From Arbacia lixula (taxonomy: Eukaryota > Echinodermata > Echinoidea > Arbacioida > Arbaciidae), in NCBI GenBank assembly GCA_963669155.1, contig OZ022591.1, forward strand, positions 7,428,394 to 7,492,393: DNA of 64,000 nt, written 5' to 3'. Below the pieces are notes generated by a model, which saw only the letters and a list, made by a program, of their open reading frames with translations, was not told where the DNA came from and ran no database searches. This document shows, in pieces, positions 43,294 to 55,974 of the stretch; position 1 is the first letter of the stretch; every line of letters begins with the position of its first letter. Made by a program: the position numbers and the translations under genes.

Positions 43294-45144
43294 ACGTGAT
43301 CACCAGCCCTGTAAGTTTGCGTTCTAGTTGGAAGGAGGCAAGTGAATGTAGTGCTCTGGGGAGTGTCTTGTTTACACATGAAACATAAGAACTATAAAAT
43401 TTCCATACCAGATGTTATGTCGGACCAATGAAGTTGCCCCTGAAGGTTAGTGTCCACTAATAAGTACTAGTAATTGTTAGCCTTTGTCGGATTTTCTCGA
43501 ACATTTTCCAATCTGTTTTTCTGATTGATTTGTTTTCATTCAATTTATTTCATTTTCAGGGATTTATTTTCCACAGTGGTAACCTGAATGGCCACTCCTT
43601 TACTTCCCACATGGCTTAGAGTTCATCTACATCGGGTGAAAGGGTTTTGTTGATTAATCGCGAACTCATCAAAAGGGATACACATCTTCATTTCCGTTTT
43701 CTAAAAGGGATACTATGCACTGGCGCAAATTGATTGATCGGTTAGTTAAATTGTATCTGGTTGATCCCATGTAGGTCACAGCTTATTCATGGTGACTTTA
43801 CAAAGTCGCCAAAGCACCTGACATTTTGAGCAAATTGACTGGTAGGCCTATCCGCAGTTTCAGGGTTTAAACAAAAAAAAAATCACGACGAAAACTTACT
43901 CTTTACATTTTCATGAGGCAAAGATAATTGAATAAGCTACCTGTGACAATTGATGATATGGAGTGCCTCATTATCAACAACTATTTTCATGATTTTTCCC
44001 CTTCATTTCTCGTCAGCACATAAGCCTCAGGAAAACAAGCGGGTGACCTAGAATAGTTATGATGGTTCAAGGCTGATTTCCTTAAGGGCTATTGCTATTA
44101 AACACAAGTTTCTTAGTGGGTAGAAAAGTTTAAAATGGTAAATGCTCACATCTCTCCGCTAGTTCCGACACATTTTCACGATTCTCTTAACACGTTAACA
44201 AGCATGCATTGCGCTGCTCGTACATGACGTGTCAGAGTATATATCGCGCCATATTTATAACTGTCTAATTACAGTAATCCTTCGCTGTGTTTTATTGAAG
44301 CGAACTTTCCGCAAAAACCAGCGCAGGCGACACGACCTGATCAGTAACTCGATTCTCTGACTGGCTGTATCGCAGCACCCGGTCACGAGATTTGTGCAAG
44401 GAAATGACATCGTAAACCCTTCCGACGGCAGAATCGTGACAAACTCGTATCGTGTACGGTGGCCTTTCAAGTGGACCATTTGAACCTTCTCTAAAGTAGT
44501 TCATACATTTGTAAATGTATCCTGATGAATAATTACTGTTCCTAATCAGAAAGATAATACAGATGTAGTTTCAATCCCCTGCATCATTGAATGATTTCGT
44601 TTCTACTTTACGGAGAAGTTCACTGCACGCTTTTATTTTATTTTTTTGTAGTTGCCACCTAATATCAGCTATACATTTATTCAAGACGAAGGATGTTACA
44701 TCTCATGTATACTTTACACATCTAACACAGCTACTCCTGACTGTTCACTGCATTTACTGATGCCTACAGGAACAGAAACCCGTGACCAAACAAGCAATTG
44801 AACATTGGAATTACATTCGTCAAAATGGAAGGAAATACTGTCACATATACATATGTATATTGCTTTAGTTTTGTTATGGTTTTATAGAAAAAAACACCTG
44901 CCCTTACAATTTGAAATGAGGTGACTGCATGTAAGTTTGGAATAAAAACGGGTCACTGGCTGGAACCGGATGGGTAAAAACAATGGACACTTATCATTCA
45001 TCAACTAGTTTTGAAATTAACGATAGATTAGCCTGATAACCATCCTGTGATGACTGTGATGTGATTGCGAGAATTGGCCTCAATGACAGTAAATGGATTG
45101 GGATTGGGGGCGTTCATGGTTCCCCCACCCCCTTACCACAACAG

Positions 45145-45228
45145 CATGTGTGTGTGTGTGTGTGTGTGTGTGAGTGTGTGTGTGTGTGTGTGCATGTGTG
45201 TGGGATAGAGAGAGTGTGTGTAAGAGAA

Positions 45229-45293
<65 letters not shown>
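45145..45293. repeat. (TG)n followed by (GA)n
   Basis: TG dinucleotides at 45145-45207, GA dinucleotides at 45222-45293. Confidence 0.96.
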
Positions 45294-45300
<7 letters not shown>

Positions 45301-46267
45301 GCCTTATGCTGCAAACATGACTAAACCTGCATCGAAGACCATTAATGACAGAATATTTAAGGTCCTCAGTAAACATTAACAGGGAGGAGGGGGCGGCACC
45401 CCTTCGTTCCCTCCCTAGATTACCCCCGTGGCTGGCCTGGGGAAGCCAGGTATCTCTGGTCTAACAAGCCCGAGGGTGAGGTGTGTGTGCTGACCGATTA
45501 CTCACCATGGACAGACACCGGGTCAGATGAATAAATGCGCATTTGTGACGAATTTCTACAGGTGTGTCACGAATCCCTTATACAAGTCGATTCAGTCATT
45601 TTAAAGAGGTTGTGGGCCGGGTGGGTTTGGGGATTGGGCAGGAGGAAGAGGAGGAGAGTCAGGATTGAGAAGGAGAAGACTGAAAGTGGGACGAGGGATG
45701 GAAAGGGGGAGGGGGAGTGAAGGAAGGGTGAACAACCATGGACATTTCTTTAAAACATTCCCCTCCCCCTCCCCCCCCCCCTCTCTCTCTCTCTACACAA
45801 TAACTATTTATTTATCCACATTTTGATAATTTTTTTCTCTCTCTCTCTTTCTCTCATCGTAATCCTCTCAAACTGCGTAAAAAGCGATGACCACTAAAAG
45901 TAAAAGAAGGATGAGGTATTCCTACGAATCAGCCAATTATCTGGAACAATTAAAAGAAAGTGAACCGAATATGAGATAATATTCACATACATATGATACT
46001 AAAAAAACAGCGACGATATAGTTCTTCCTGGAACGCACCTTTAACAAGCGCTGTTTCTCGTGATTATTAGAGCAATGCGACTGCAAGGCGGAACGCTTTG
46101 TCGTCTCAAACGTGTCAGATTCCAATCCTCCATCGCGTCCATGCTGGCCACGTGCATCATTGGACAGTGACGGAATATGGACACGTGGTGTGAAGGATTA
46201 TACAGTAACGTCTTTGATGTTGCCCGTTTCGAGGCTGTAAGTTATTTTTAAACCAAACAATCCAAAA

Positions 46268-46420
46268 CTAGGGGTCTGATTGCAGTAGACTAATCGCTCC
46301 CAATTTCTTCTCCTGATCCACACTGAGAAAAAAACAAAATGGTACAGTGACTAGTTTTAGAATATTAGATTCTATTTTTAAAGTTTGGATAAGAAATGTC
46401 CGAAAGCCTGGAGGACAGGC
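46268..46420. mobile_element. Foldback element fragment, same family
   Basis: GGGGTCTGATTGCAGTAGAC, then CTCCCAATTTCTTCTC and, at the right, GAAAGCCTGGAGGACAGGCT. Partial, diverged. Confidence 0.55.
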
Positions 46421-47055
46421 TACGTTGATAAAAAAAAAAATATACGGTTGATGAGGCGTTTTTCATTTTAGATATTGTGTCTTCGGCAGCCCGGTCAACT
46501 GCAAAGAAACAGAGGGGAACTTGAAACATAAGAGGATGCTGATCATATAATAAATAATTAATCTCGAGTGATGATCGGGTGGACGAGGTGGTTTGGAGAT
46601 GATGGCGATCATGAAATACAAAAAAGGCCTGACGTCTCGACCCCTTCCTAACCCCCAACACCATTCCAGGAGCCCCGCATCATCAAGAGCTACGATATCT
46701 GTGTTCATACCATGCAAAGTCTGTATATAATGCAAAGTCTTTCGCCTATAGGCTATTGATCATGCTAAGCATGATCGTATCGGTTTTAATGCTCAGTACA
46801 GTTGTTTTTTTTTTTTAATTTTATAGCACTTACACAATACTATTTTAGCTTTAGTTTTCGGTGTTTTAAACCGAAAATAGATGGGGTGAAATGGAGGTAG
46901 AAGAAGAGGGTGGGTGGTGATTGAGAGTTGTGATCTAGTCACAAAGTAGTTATACAGAGAAAATAATAAGAAATGGGAAAAGTGTGGAGATGTTACAGTA
47001 AGCTTTGCAACTAAGTATAGATTTCTTTCAAAATCTGAAAGAGAGAGAGAGTATC

Positions 47056-47098
47056 AGTCTCGACGTTTCGGGCAATGTGCTCTGTCCGTCATCCGAAG
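47056..47098 (-). repeat. Second GCCCGAAACGTCGAG motif, opposite orientation
   Basis: On the minus strand: GATGACGGACAG...TTGCCCGAAACGTCGAGAC. Same architecture as 47814-47850 but diverged. Confidence 0.6.
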
Positions 47099-47633
47099 AA
47101 TAACTTCCAAAATCAATCCGTATCACAAAAAACCTACTATCATTTGATATTAGTCGTAGCTTGTGTGGATATCGTATACATACGATTGATTGCAAAATGA
47201 TGCTTAGACTTGGACTTGCAATATAGCAGTCATGGTGTGTGAAACAGTGAGTTGCGATAAAAAGCAACTTTACAATCGATCGCAAAGCTGTTATCGATAG
47301 CAACTTTCTTTTTGTGCAGTAGTAATTTTAGGTCAGGTCGTTGCTTCATATTTACCTCTTCGTTTTTTACTGGGCTGTTCATTATACTCCTCTTCTGACA
47401 TGTTAGATTTGAAGGCGTGCTCTCTACTGAGTTTGAATTTCATTTGATATCATGTAATTTCGCTTAATATGATTACACATAATTATAAATCGAATCTGAC
47501 ATAATGTGAATTGGATTGATATCAACTTGATTTGAGATTGCATCAGCGAGCTAATCAATATTAAAGTGATTACTTACAACATGATCATGTATGATGTTTG
47601 GAGGTTTGCAGGGTGGTATCATGGTATGAGCGA

Positions 47634-48045
47634 TCGCGGAAGAGGTTTACGGTTCTCCCATGTGTAAAGTCCTGGAACGACTGAGATGAGAAAAAAATGG
47701 ATAGAATTGGAGGTGAATTGGAAAAGCGAGAAAGTGGAGATAAAAGTAGAGTATTCTTTCGAAATAAGTGTAGTCCTTAAAAGGACTGTAAACCGCCAAA
47801 CAACTAGCGAACACTGAAGACGGGCAGTCAGCCTGCCCGAAACGTCGAGTCTACTCCTCTACTCCACAGCTTTTCACTCCTTCTGGTTTATAATCTTGTT
47901 AAGGACTACACTCATTTCGAAAGAATACTCTACTTTCAAACCTCCACTTTCTCACCTTTCCAATTTACCTCCAATTCTATCCAATTTTTCTCATCCCAGT
48001 CCTTCCATTACTTTACATCTGGTGTACCGTAAACCTCTTCCGCGA
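47634..48045. mobile_element. Large palindrome with hammerhead-like motif in the loop
   Basis: Arms 47634-47780 and 47898-48045 pair (TCGCGGAAGAGGTTTACGG outermost; GTGTAGTCCTTAA innermost). The loop carries CTGAAGA, a GGGCA/TGCCC stem and GAAACGTC (47814-47846). The motif style is known from Penelope-like retroelements; assignment is tentative. Confidence 0.65.
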
Positions 48046-48782
48046 TAGGGTTGGCCTATAGTTATAATACAAACGTTCATAAGCTAGATAATAATAACGC
48101 AATGGATGATTGCTCTAGTCCATACTATCTTCTTCGTTATAACCAGGCTACTTTCTCTACAAATAGGATGTTTACTCATAAGATAAATTTTCAACATATA
48201 ATCATTGACGTCATGTATACTGAAAATAAGAAATTAGCTCTCCTTACGATCAAACTAAATTGTTTGCGTCTAGTAATGAGTGTTTTTGCACGAATCTGCG
48301 CTTTGACCGCAAACTTGAAAATAAAATACCTCACCCGCCCTCAAAAATTCGTATTTCCGCGAATAGGAATTAAATGAGAAAATCTCATCAAAATTAATTA
48401 ATGACGGTCATGGTGCGGTTTATACATCAAGAAAAACACATTTCAAGAATATAAGTTTCATAAACTACTATGTGGCACGTAGCTTAGGAAGAATCATCAC
48501 GATCATGCATCTTTTTAAATAAATATTGTGGAAAGGAAAGCCAAGCCATTAAGTAAACACATTCTAATTCAAAATATATGTTTACATGTACAATAAGCAC
48601 GCACGCGGGAGTCATTTTGTATGCTTTCATCAAAATAACTTTGATATTGGTGGCGATCAATGTTTGATTGATTTAGGGCCCAATAATCGGGATAATCCAG
48701 CACGTCATGCAGGGGAAGTCATCCTGCGGTGAAAGCAATCAGGGTTGAGAAACCATACATTGCATCTGCTCATTCCACGTAC

Positions 48783-48990
48783 AGCTAGTCTGACTTCCAG
48801 ACCGTCGGGAATTTCTAATCCAAGGTATTCAATAAAGAGGTCTGGCTGCGGTTGACTAATCATTCTCAATTTCTTCTCAGGCTTGGACGGACTTAGAAAA
48901 AGGAGAATAGTTGAATCACTACTCTTATAAGTACGAGACTTTTTTTGCAGTCTTGATTTAGAAATGTTGAACAGCCTGGAAGCCAGGCCG
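48783..48990. mobile_element. Foldback element, same family as 57435-57870
   Basis: About 208 bases. Left end CTAGTCTGACTTCCAGACC, right end AACAGCCTGGAAGCCAGGC; arms hold CTAATCATTCTCAATTTCTT and its decayed complement. Confidence 0.7.
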
Positions 48991-50439
48991 CGAACCGGCA
49001 CGTAGACCACGTTTACAAAGCAAAGCACGCCCAGGGAATCATCAAGAGCGATAAATGATGTAATGTTGATGGACAAATACCGAATATGTAAAAAAAATAT
49101 ATATATATAAATATATATGAAAAAGGTCACCGTCTATACTAGTACCCTGAACATGACACATCTCCCTTGTATCTTTAGGACAGAAAACATACGGAAATTA
49201 AATTAAAGATTAAATGAAGGTGACCCCAGTTGACCCGCTATGTACCAATGTCGCCATTGCGCAGGAATCGTATATTACAGAGAGCAGCAAAAGACAGACC
49301 GGTTCGTTATTACACCATGGTCAGACAATCCACTGAATTAAAAATGACGAGAGTGTATACGCAGATTTCTTGCTGAAGCAGATTTGGATGACGGAAGTAA
49401 AAACATTTTACAGCGTGACCGTAGCAGCGGTATAAGTACAATGCACAGGGTGTAGGCCTAATGTTCTTTCACTATTTCATCGGAGCTGAATATAGATCTG
49501 TTATTGTGTCTGCATAATGATACATTACAAAAAAAGGAAAATGAGCCCGAGTACCAAACACGGTGAAACATCATTAACTCCTTTTTGTCGTTATTTCTCT
49601 CGGTGTGTCATTGGTGGTATTCCTACTTCAGGCCTGAAATTAATAGTTATGTGAATCCGAACGTCAACAAAATCTACAAATTGCACAAATCTTTACTTCA
49701 GGTGGAATGACATTTCATTATTGACATAATGGGGCGCTCATAATGTCAGTGTATGATCAGAGTTAGTACCCGTCGACCGTTATCATTCTTATGATTATTG
49801 TGTGTCCTCATTCGATGAGTTAAGGTCGTATACATCCTGTTTCTTCACTTATAACAATCTGCTTACTATAATAATTTTGTTCATGTTCTCATACTTCACA
49901 TTCCTGTATAATGATTGACAGTGGTCCGGTTGAACGCACTCGTATTTCATGTCATGTAGTTCTTTTTATTTGGCATGTAATTGCTATAATCTCAATAGGG
50001 CTCCGTTCCGCTACGTCCGCTATGACGTCAGAAAGTAGGTGGTCGCACCAGACAGATTTATATGGAAAGGCAAATATTGACAGTATCGGACAATGGCATG
50101 AATAGAGTATAACCAACCTATAATCATACCAAAGCAAAGAACAATTGTCTCGCGGTATAAGTCATCGTGGTCGTGTACGCTTTATATCAATACCGCGGTA
50201 GCCCAATGATGCGGTATGCGTATGTTCATACGCATTCATTATGAGGTGATCAGAGTGGTGATAAAGTACAATGTATGATCACCTTTCTTTTACCGCAATT
50301 CAATGCGCGATTAGATTTGTTCATTAACCGATTTGTAATCACCAATTCTTAATGAACTAGTTCATGTATGCATTCGTTTTCGTTTGTATTTATCTCATAT
50401 TTTGTTGTTGTGTTAAAAATGTGAATTGTATTGTTTTTT

Positions 50440-50535
50440 ATTGTGTGCAGGGCCCCTTGGGAGATCAGTTCTTTAACTGAAAGGGCTACCCTGTTGAAAT
50501 AAAACGTTAATAATAATAATAATAATAATAATAAG
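50440..50535 (+). mobile_element. Retroposon 3' tail (LINE/SINE type)
   Basis: CAGGGCCCCTTGGGAGATCA, hairpin CAGTTCTTTAACTG, GGGCTACCCTGTTGAAATAA and an (AAT)n tail. This layout is typical of non-LTR retroelement 3' ends in invertebrate genomes; the body is not recognisable. Confidence 0.55.
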
Positions 50536-50867
50536 GGGGTGGTGGTTCTCTTTATCATGTTGATATTTTTCTGTATGGGCGTTTCATTATTGTATATGTC
50601 ATATTCGTCACCTTTGGGGTTGTTGAGTTTTGGTGACGGTCAATAAAATAATGATTGTGTAGACCTAAGTCCCTTCATAATATAGTGCGGTCAGTGGCAA
50701 TCTTTAAAATGAATTGACGTGATTACAATCAAACGTGTAATTATTGATACATCGGTTATATTACTTTAACTCACAACCCATCATTATTAGCGTACAGCAA
50801 GAGCATAATTCGTGTAGATGTATGTTGACTATGTTGTTGTGGACATCATTAAATCAAATCAACAGGA

Positions 50868-51341
50868 AAGTCCACCTTGAAGTTAAGTTTGTGTTAATTA
50901 AAGCAAAAGCGTGAAAGAAACAAATTAGTGAAGTTGAAAAATACCCGCCAAATTCTGAATTTATGACATCACTTGCGAGCCACTCTGCTTCAAGTTGTGT
51001 AGTAAATTTTTTGTTGAACATTTTCATTTTGTCAAAAGGACATGAACTATGCCCTTTTACATGTGCATGTGACATATCATTAGACACATGCTTTTACACA
51101 CACACTTCTACAGAAAACATGTATTCATTTAAAAAAAATCAGGAAGCAGGCAATTAAAGGAATCATGCAACACACAACATATGAGAGAGCAACTTCAAGC
51201 GACATCATAAACAAAGATATTTCTTTAACATCGTAGCTTTCTTATCCTTTGACCATTATCGTAAATCATGCTCTTATATTAATTATAATTATTCTGCTAT
51301 AATTCAAACAAAATTAACTTTAGGTTGGGCTTTCCCTTTAA
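50868..51341. mobile_element. TTAA foldback element family D, diverged copy
   Basis: About 470 bases; the order of blocks matches 39726-40223 (cAAGTTGTGTAG..., ACATATGAGAGAGC, CTTTGACCATTATCG, TTCCCTTTAA). The CRE sites have decayed (TGACATCA). Confidence 0.75.
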
Positions 51342-52567
51342 AACACTTCAGAGTCTATAATTACGATAATATTCTTTTTAGATCGAACATCTCTGTCACG
51401 GAATCATCAGTCTGCGCACAACTTGCTACAAGAAAAGAAAAATGACGTAGCAAAAAGTGTAAAATTACTCTCAAGGGTAGAGTTAGCTTTTGACGGTCGG
51501 GTGTCTTTGATTGACAAGACGGACGTAGCCGTTATTGGACAGGGTCAGCGCGGTCAGCTGGTCACCGTTCAGGCCACATTGTCATGATTATAGCCGTATC
51601 ATATTCATACACCCACACCATACTATGCGACATGACTGCAATTCCCTATGATTTTTTTTTAAAGAAATCTTTTTGCAGCTGCCTCAATAGCAGTAAAATT
51701 ATGATGACCATGATGCTTTAAAGACAGCCCGTCCCTTTTTCAGATCACCACAAAACCATAGAAACATTGGCAAAACATATAGAAAATTGTTAGTAAGCTG
51801 TATATTCATAATTTGAAACTGATACGTAGTGTAAAATTCAAATAATGCACGTAAACAACGTCTGATTAATAGTCTTTACCTCAGGCTCTTAGCAGTTTGT
51901 GTTGAAATATCTGCTTTATTGATTAATCTGCTTATTAAATTATAAAACGCATTATGAAAAAAAAATGTTCTATAGAAGGAATCATCTCTAAAGTTTGGTA
52001 ATTACTCATAAAATTAGGATTTCACACATGCATAATAACCACATAGATGCTGTAACAAAGACTAATACTTTTTTCGTAGTACGAAAAAAGTCGGTTTGAA
52101 ATTTAACGGCTGAAATTTTTACATATACAGAAAGCTTCAACATGCTATATTCTTAGAAATGGTGTTGAATCACATCTTCTTCAATTTACGGTCGTGATAG
52201 ACGATTTCAAATTATAAGCTTGCAAAAGGTACGGACAATCTTTAAACCAATAATGGTACACTGTATTTATAACAACTCCATGCCGATAATGAGAGTATAA
52301 AAACACGATTGTACTTTTAATTATATTTGTAAAATAATGATAACGATGGAAGTGGCAATGTTTTTGGCAGTGGTCGTGAACGGCAGTACCGGTCTGCCGG
52401 GATCACCCTGTCGGGAGTTCGGCAGTTAAATTTCAACGATTTTAGCACTTTGAGATTATGCCTTCCTGATATCCTGATATCAAACGTGAATGGGACCCAT
52501 GGAAGAACGACACTCCATTTATTACAAGTCTCGTATATCATGTACATCAGTCGTTACCAGCTTACCT

Positions 52568-52794
52568 TTAATATACTGTACTGGGAAGACCAAAACCCTT
52601 CAAAGGGTGATCATGAGCAATCTTCTTGCCAGTGGTCTTAAATTCATGTATTGTCCATTTTAGAAACTCGCTGAAAGCGATTTGCCCTCAAATCATGCAC
52701 ATTTGGAGGTGTTAGTGACTAAATTACAAGTCCTCAAAATATTTGTCACCCTTTTGAAGCCTTTTGTCTTCCCAGTACAGTTTATTCCCTTTAA
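52568..52794. mobile_element. TTAA foldback element family A, copy 6 (deleted)
   Basis: 227 bases, both TTAA borders present; most of the right arm is missing, joining the centre to the terminal CTTTTGAAGCC...CCCAGTACAG. Confidence 0.8.
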
Positions 52795-53056
52795 GGAGTA
52801 GAAGTGACGTCGTAGTATGTGACCTGGGCTATTTTGAGGAAAGAATTCATAACTCATCTCCGACGGACGGTCAAGCTTGCATTACAAGGTCGAGGTCATG
52901 GTCACGTGGTGCTAGGGGTCAGTGCGGCTAGACTAAACCGTTTTCCTAGCTTGGACATTCTATTCACTGTTCCGTCCTCCCTCCAACAAGTGAGATATGT
53001 AATTCAAAGCTCACATCTCCTTGCTCACGCTATCATAAGGCTACTTGCTACTTAAC

Positions 53057-53322
<266 letters not shown>

Positions 53323-55059
53323 TACTTTTATTTAATTTTCTGTTTTTAATTCATGCTCTCCTCCTTGTTCTCCCCACGTTCTTATTCTAGTCCTTGTTCA
53401 ATCATTCATCCTTCTCTTTCACCCTATTCTTCTTTACATTCTGGGATTTTTGTGATTTTTTTTTAAAAGTCATGTTCTTGTTCTTCTCCCTCAATAAAAG
53501 CAAGGTAGAATGGTTTCAATCTTTGCAGTCTGACAGTCTCCCTCTCTAATCAGTGCATGGTTCATTAATGCTAGCACCCATTGACAAATATTGAAAAAAA
53601 AAAAACAACCAGCAAGGCTGTAAAACCAGCGCTAGCCTCTTGAAATATGAAATAATCGTGCCGCTAATGCAGTTCGTGTTGCACCGTGTCCCGCCGGCGG
53701 AGAACTGTAGTCTCATAATTGTTTGCTGCCCTCTATTGACGATGATTCGTGTGAAAATCATTTTAGTTCAATGGTGAAAATCCATTGCTCACTCAATTTA
53801 TGCTCACAAAATACATTACGTGAAGAAGTTGTACGCATGGATAGGCTAACTGCTGGCGTAGGCCTATCTATTTCAAGGGATTATCATTATAAAATGCAAG
53901 CTCTTACATAATAACAGCAGGGATATCTTTTTGGGGAGAATGTGTATCCATTCGTGCCAGTGAAATGCATTCGTGGATTCGAGACTCGAGTAGGATTCTT
54001 GAGCATAGGTTGTAGACTGTTTCTAGACTTTGTTCTAGACATTTGTTTTGACAGTGGTCAGACACGCATTCCACATCCTGCAACTCATGTCGAACATTAT
54101 CACAATTTAACCATGAACAATAACCTTTCCCAATAATAGGCATGGTCAAAATGATGATGATAACAACATTTTTACACGACAGTAAGCTGCGGGCAAATCA
54201 AAAGTCAGGGAAGATTTTGTTTTGCCTTGCTTTGCTTTAGAGTGTAATACAGCCCAAACTTGGCATCTCTCTGGTACAACCATTAACCAGTCCCAAGCAA
54301 GGGGAGTTGTGAAATATTAATAATAATGATAATAAAAGCCGTTAGGAATATTGATGTTATTATCATCCCATATTTATACATGGATCCGATAGCAAGGAAT
54401 GCTCGATTGTGGTCATAATTCATATGAGAAAAAAATATAAACATGTAGGCAGATGATGACGGTAGCTGCCATACGACTTACGAGTGTAATATTGAGACTA
54501 GAAACTAGACAGACGTTAAGCCCTCCTATTACGTGTACTACCCGAGTAATCATTGCAGACCGCCGAGACTGGTTACGTAATATGTGCCCTCACCTTATCG
54601 ACTAAGAACTGTACAACCGCCAATGTGGTCAACAAAGCCCTGTGTGTACGTGAGTGGTGACCGAAAAGAGGGGGAAAGAGCGGCCTCAAGTTTAATACAC
54701 AACGCACACGTGAAGCCAAGGACATTCAGGAAGGGGTGGGTAGGGGGGGGGGGGGGCGGTGCGGGTAAAAACTCATTAACATTTTAATCCCCCGGCTAGC
54801 GGAGCGGCTTCACAGGAATACGATTATCTCTTACGTAACGTTTACTAACTACTACGGCTGTTCGATGCATGGGTGATTACTCCCGCCGTGTGTGACTCTG
54901 TATGTAGATTTATGAAGCCATTCACCCAGACATTACCACGGAAATGTTGACGATTTTGTCGATCAATTGGGTGAAACATTGGTAAGCGAAGTTGTTAAGT
55001 ACAATTTGCGAGTTCTGAGAAGAGTTTTCTCGCGAGCCCTATAACGGCCGCAGAGAGGG

Positions 55060-55974
55060 CCTTCGCCCGTTACTGGCGGGGCGATAATCCAAAGACGGAA
55101 AAAAAAGCCATTATGACGCATGTCTGGCTATGCTAGCTAGACAGCCTATTGCGTGAAGTTGTGACGTAGGCGCAGCCTGCTACATAAAGAGGACCGTACC
55201 TGAAGCGGCGGTGAATTCGCACCCATGCAATAACCACATATTCATAATTGATAAGGGATGTCAGTCATATATTGACACTCGGGAAAATTGGCATGGAAGA
55301 AGGCAAATCGTTCAGTGGGAAGTCGTCTTTTTAATGTAAACAAACTGGATTTTTTTCAAGACTATAATCAGTTTCCAGAGGGGGGACTACGAGTGGACGT
55401 AAGGGCAAATTTGATAAGCGCCTGTAGCGAGCGGAGTATGTCGGCGAGACGGGTGCGCATGACTTGTACACATTCAAGTCGGCTGGCTAGACGACTCGTC
55501 TGATATCGCGTGTGTGTGTGTACCAGTGTGTGTGTGTACTGTGCACTGCATTTGTACGGTGTGTGTATCGTCGTAAACACTACGATACGATCGTATACAC
55601 AGACTCAGACGCAGACGAGACGAACGAAAAAGACTGTGTGTGTGTGTGTGTGTAAGTGTACTACGGGCTCCCTCTGCTGGCTGTGTGTGTACAACGCCTT
55701 TATTATCGTAACGAGCGAAGCGATCGCATGGGGCTCGTACACATTATGCACATGATCCAATGCGGTGCGACAAACGAAACAGACAACATTGAATTCAACT
55801 GAGCAGACACACGAAACCAACCGCGCTCTGCTACTACTATATTTCCTGAAGTTACTTGTAAGTTGTGTCAACGTTACAATACTTTTTAGACTTTCTTTCT
55901 ACTTAATTTTCTCGCAGAGTAGACGAGAAACTGGAAAAGAAAACGGCAACACTTTGCCCCTTGTTTACCAGAGG
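55060..55974 (+). promoter_or_regulatory. SKI upstream region and 5' UTR, possible short 5' UTR intron
   Basis: CpG-richer than the flanks. A near-perfect inverted pair of Smad-box-like sites (GTCTGGCTA and TAGCTAGAC, 3-base spacer) lies at 55122-55142, with a weak TATA-like TACATAAAG near 55182. A TG-rich stretch is at 55510-55560 and (TG)n at 55635-55655. A possible 60-base intron spans 55858-55917: donor CTT|GTAAGT, then a T-rich tract and CTCGCAG acceptor. The start site is not visible. Confidence 0.45.

Noticed and set aside
55765..55974. 70 extra N-terminal codons of SKI
   Set aside because: The segment contains a plausible short intron and has no similarity to the Ski N-terminus, whereas MEDPQVQ at 55975 aligns with the family start.
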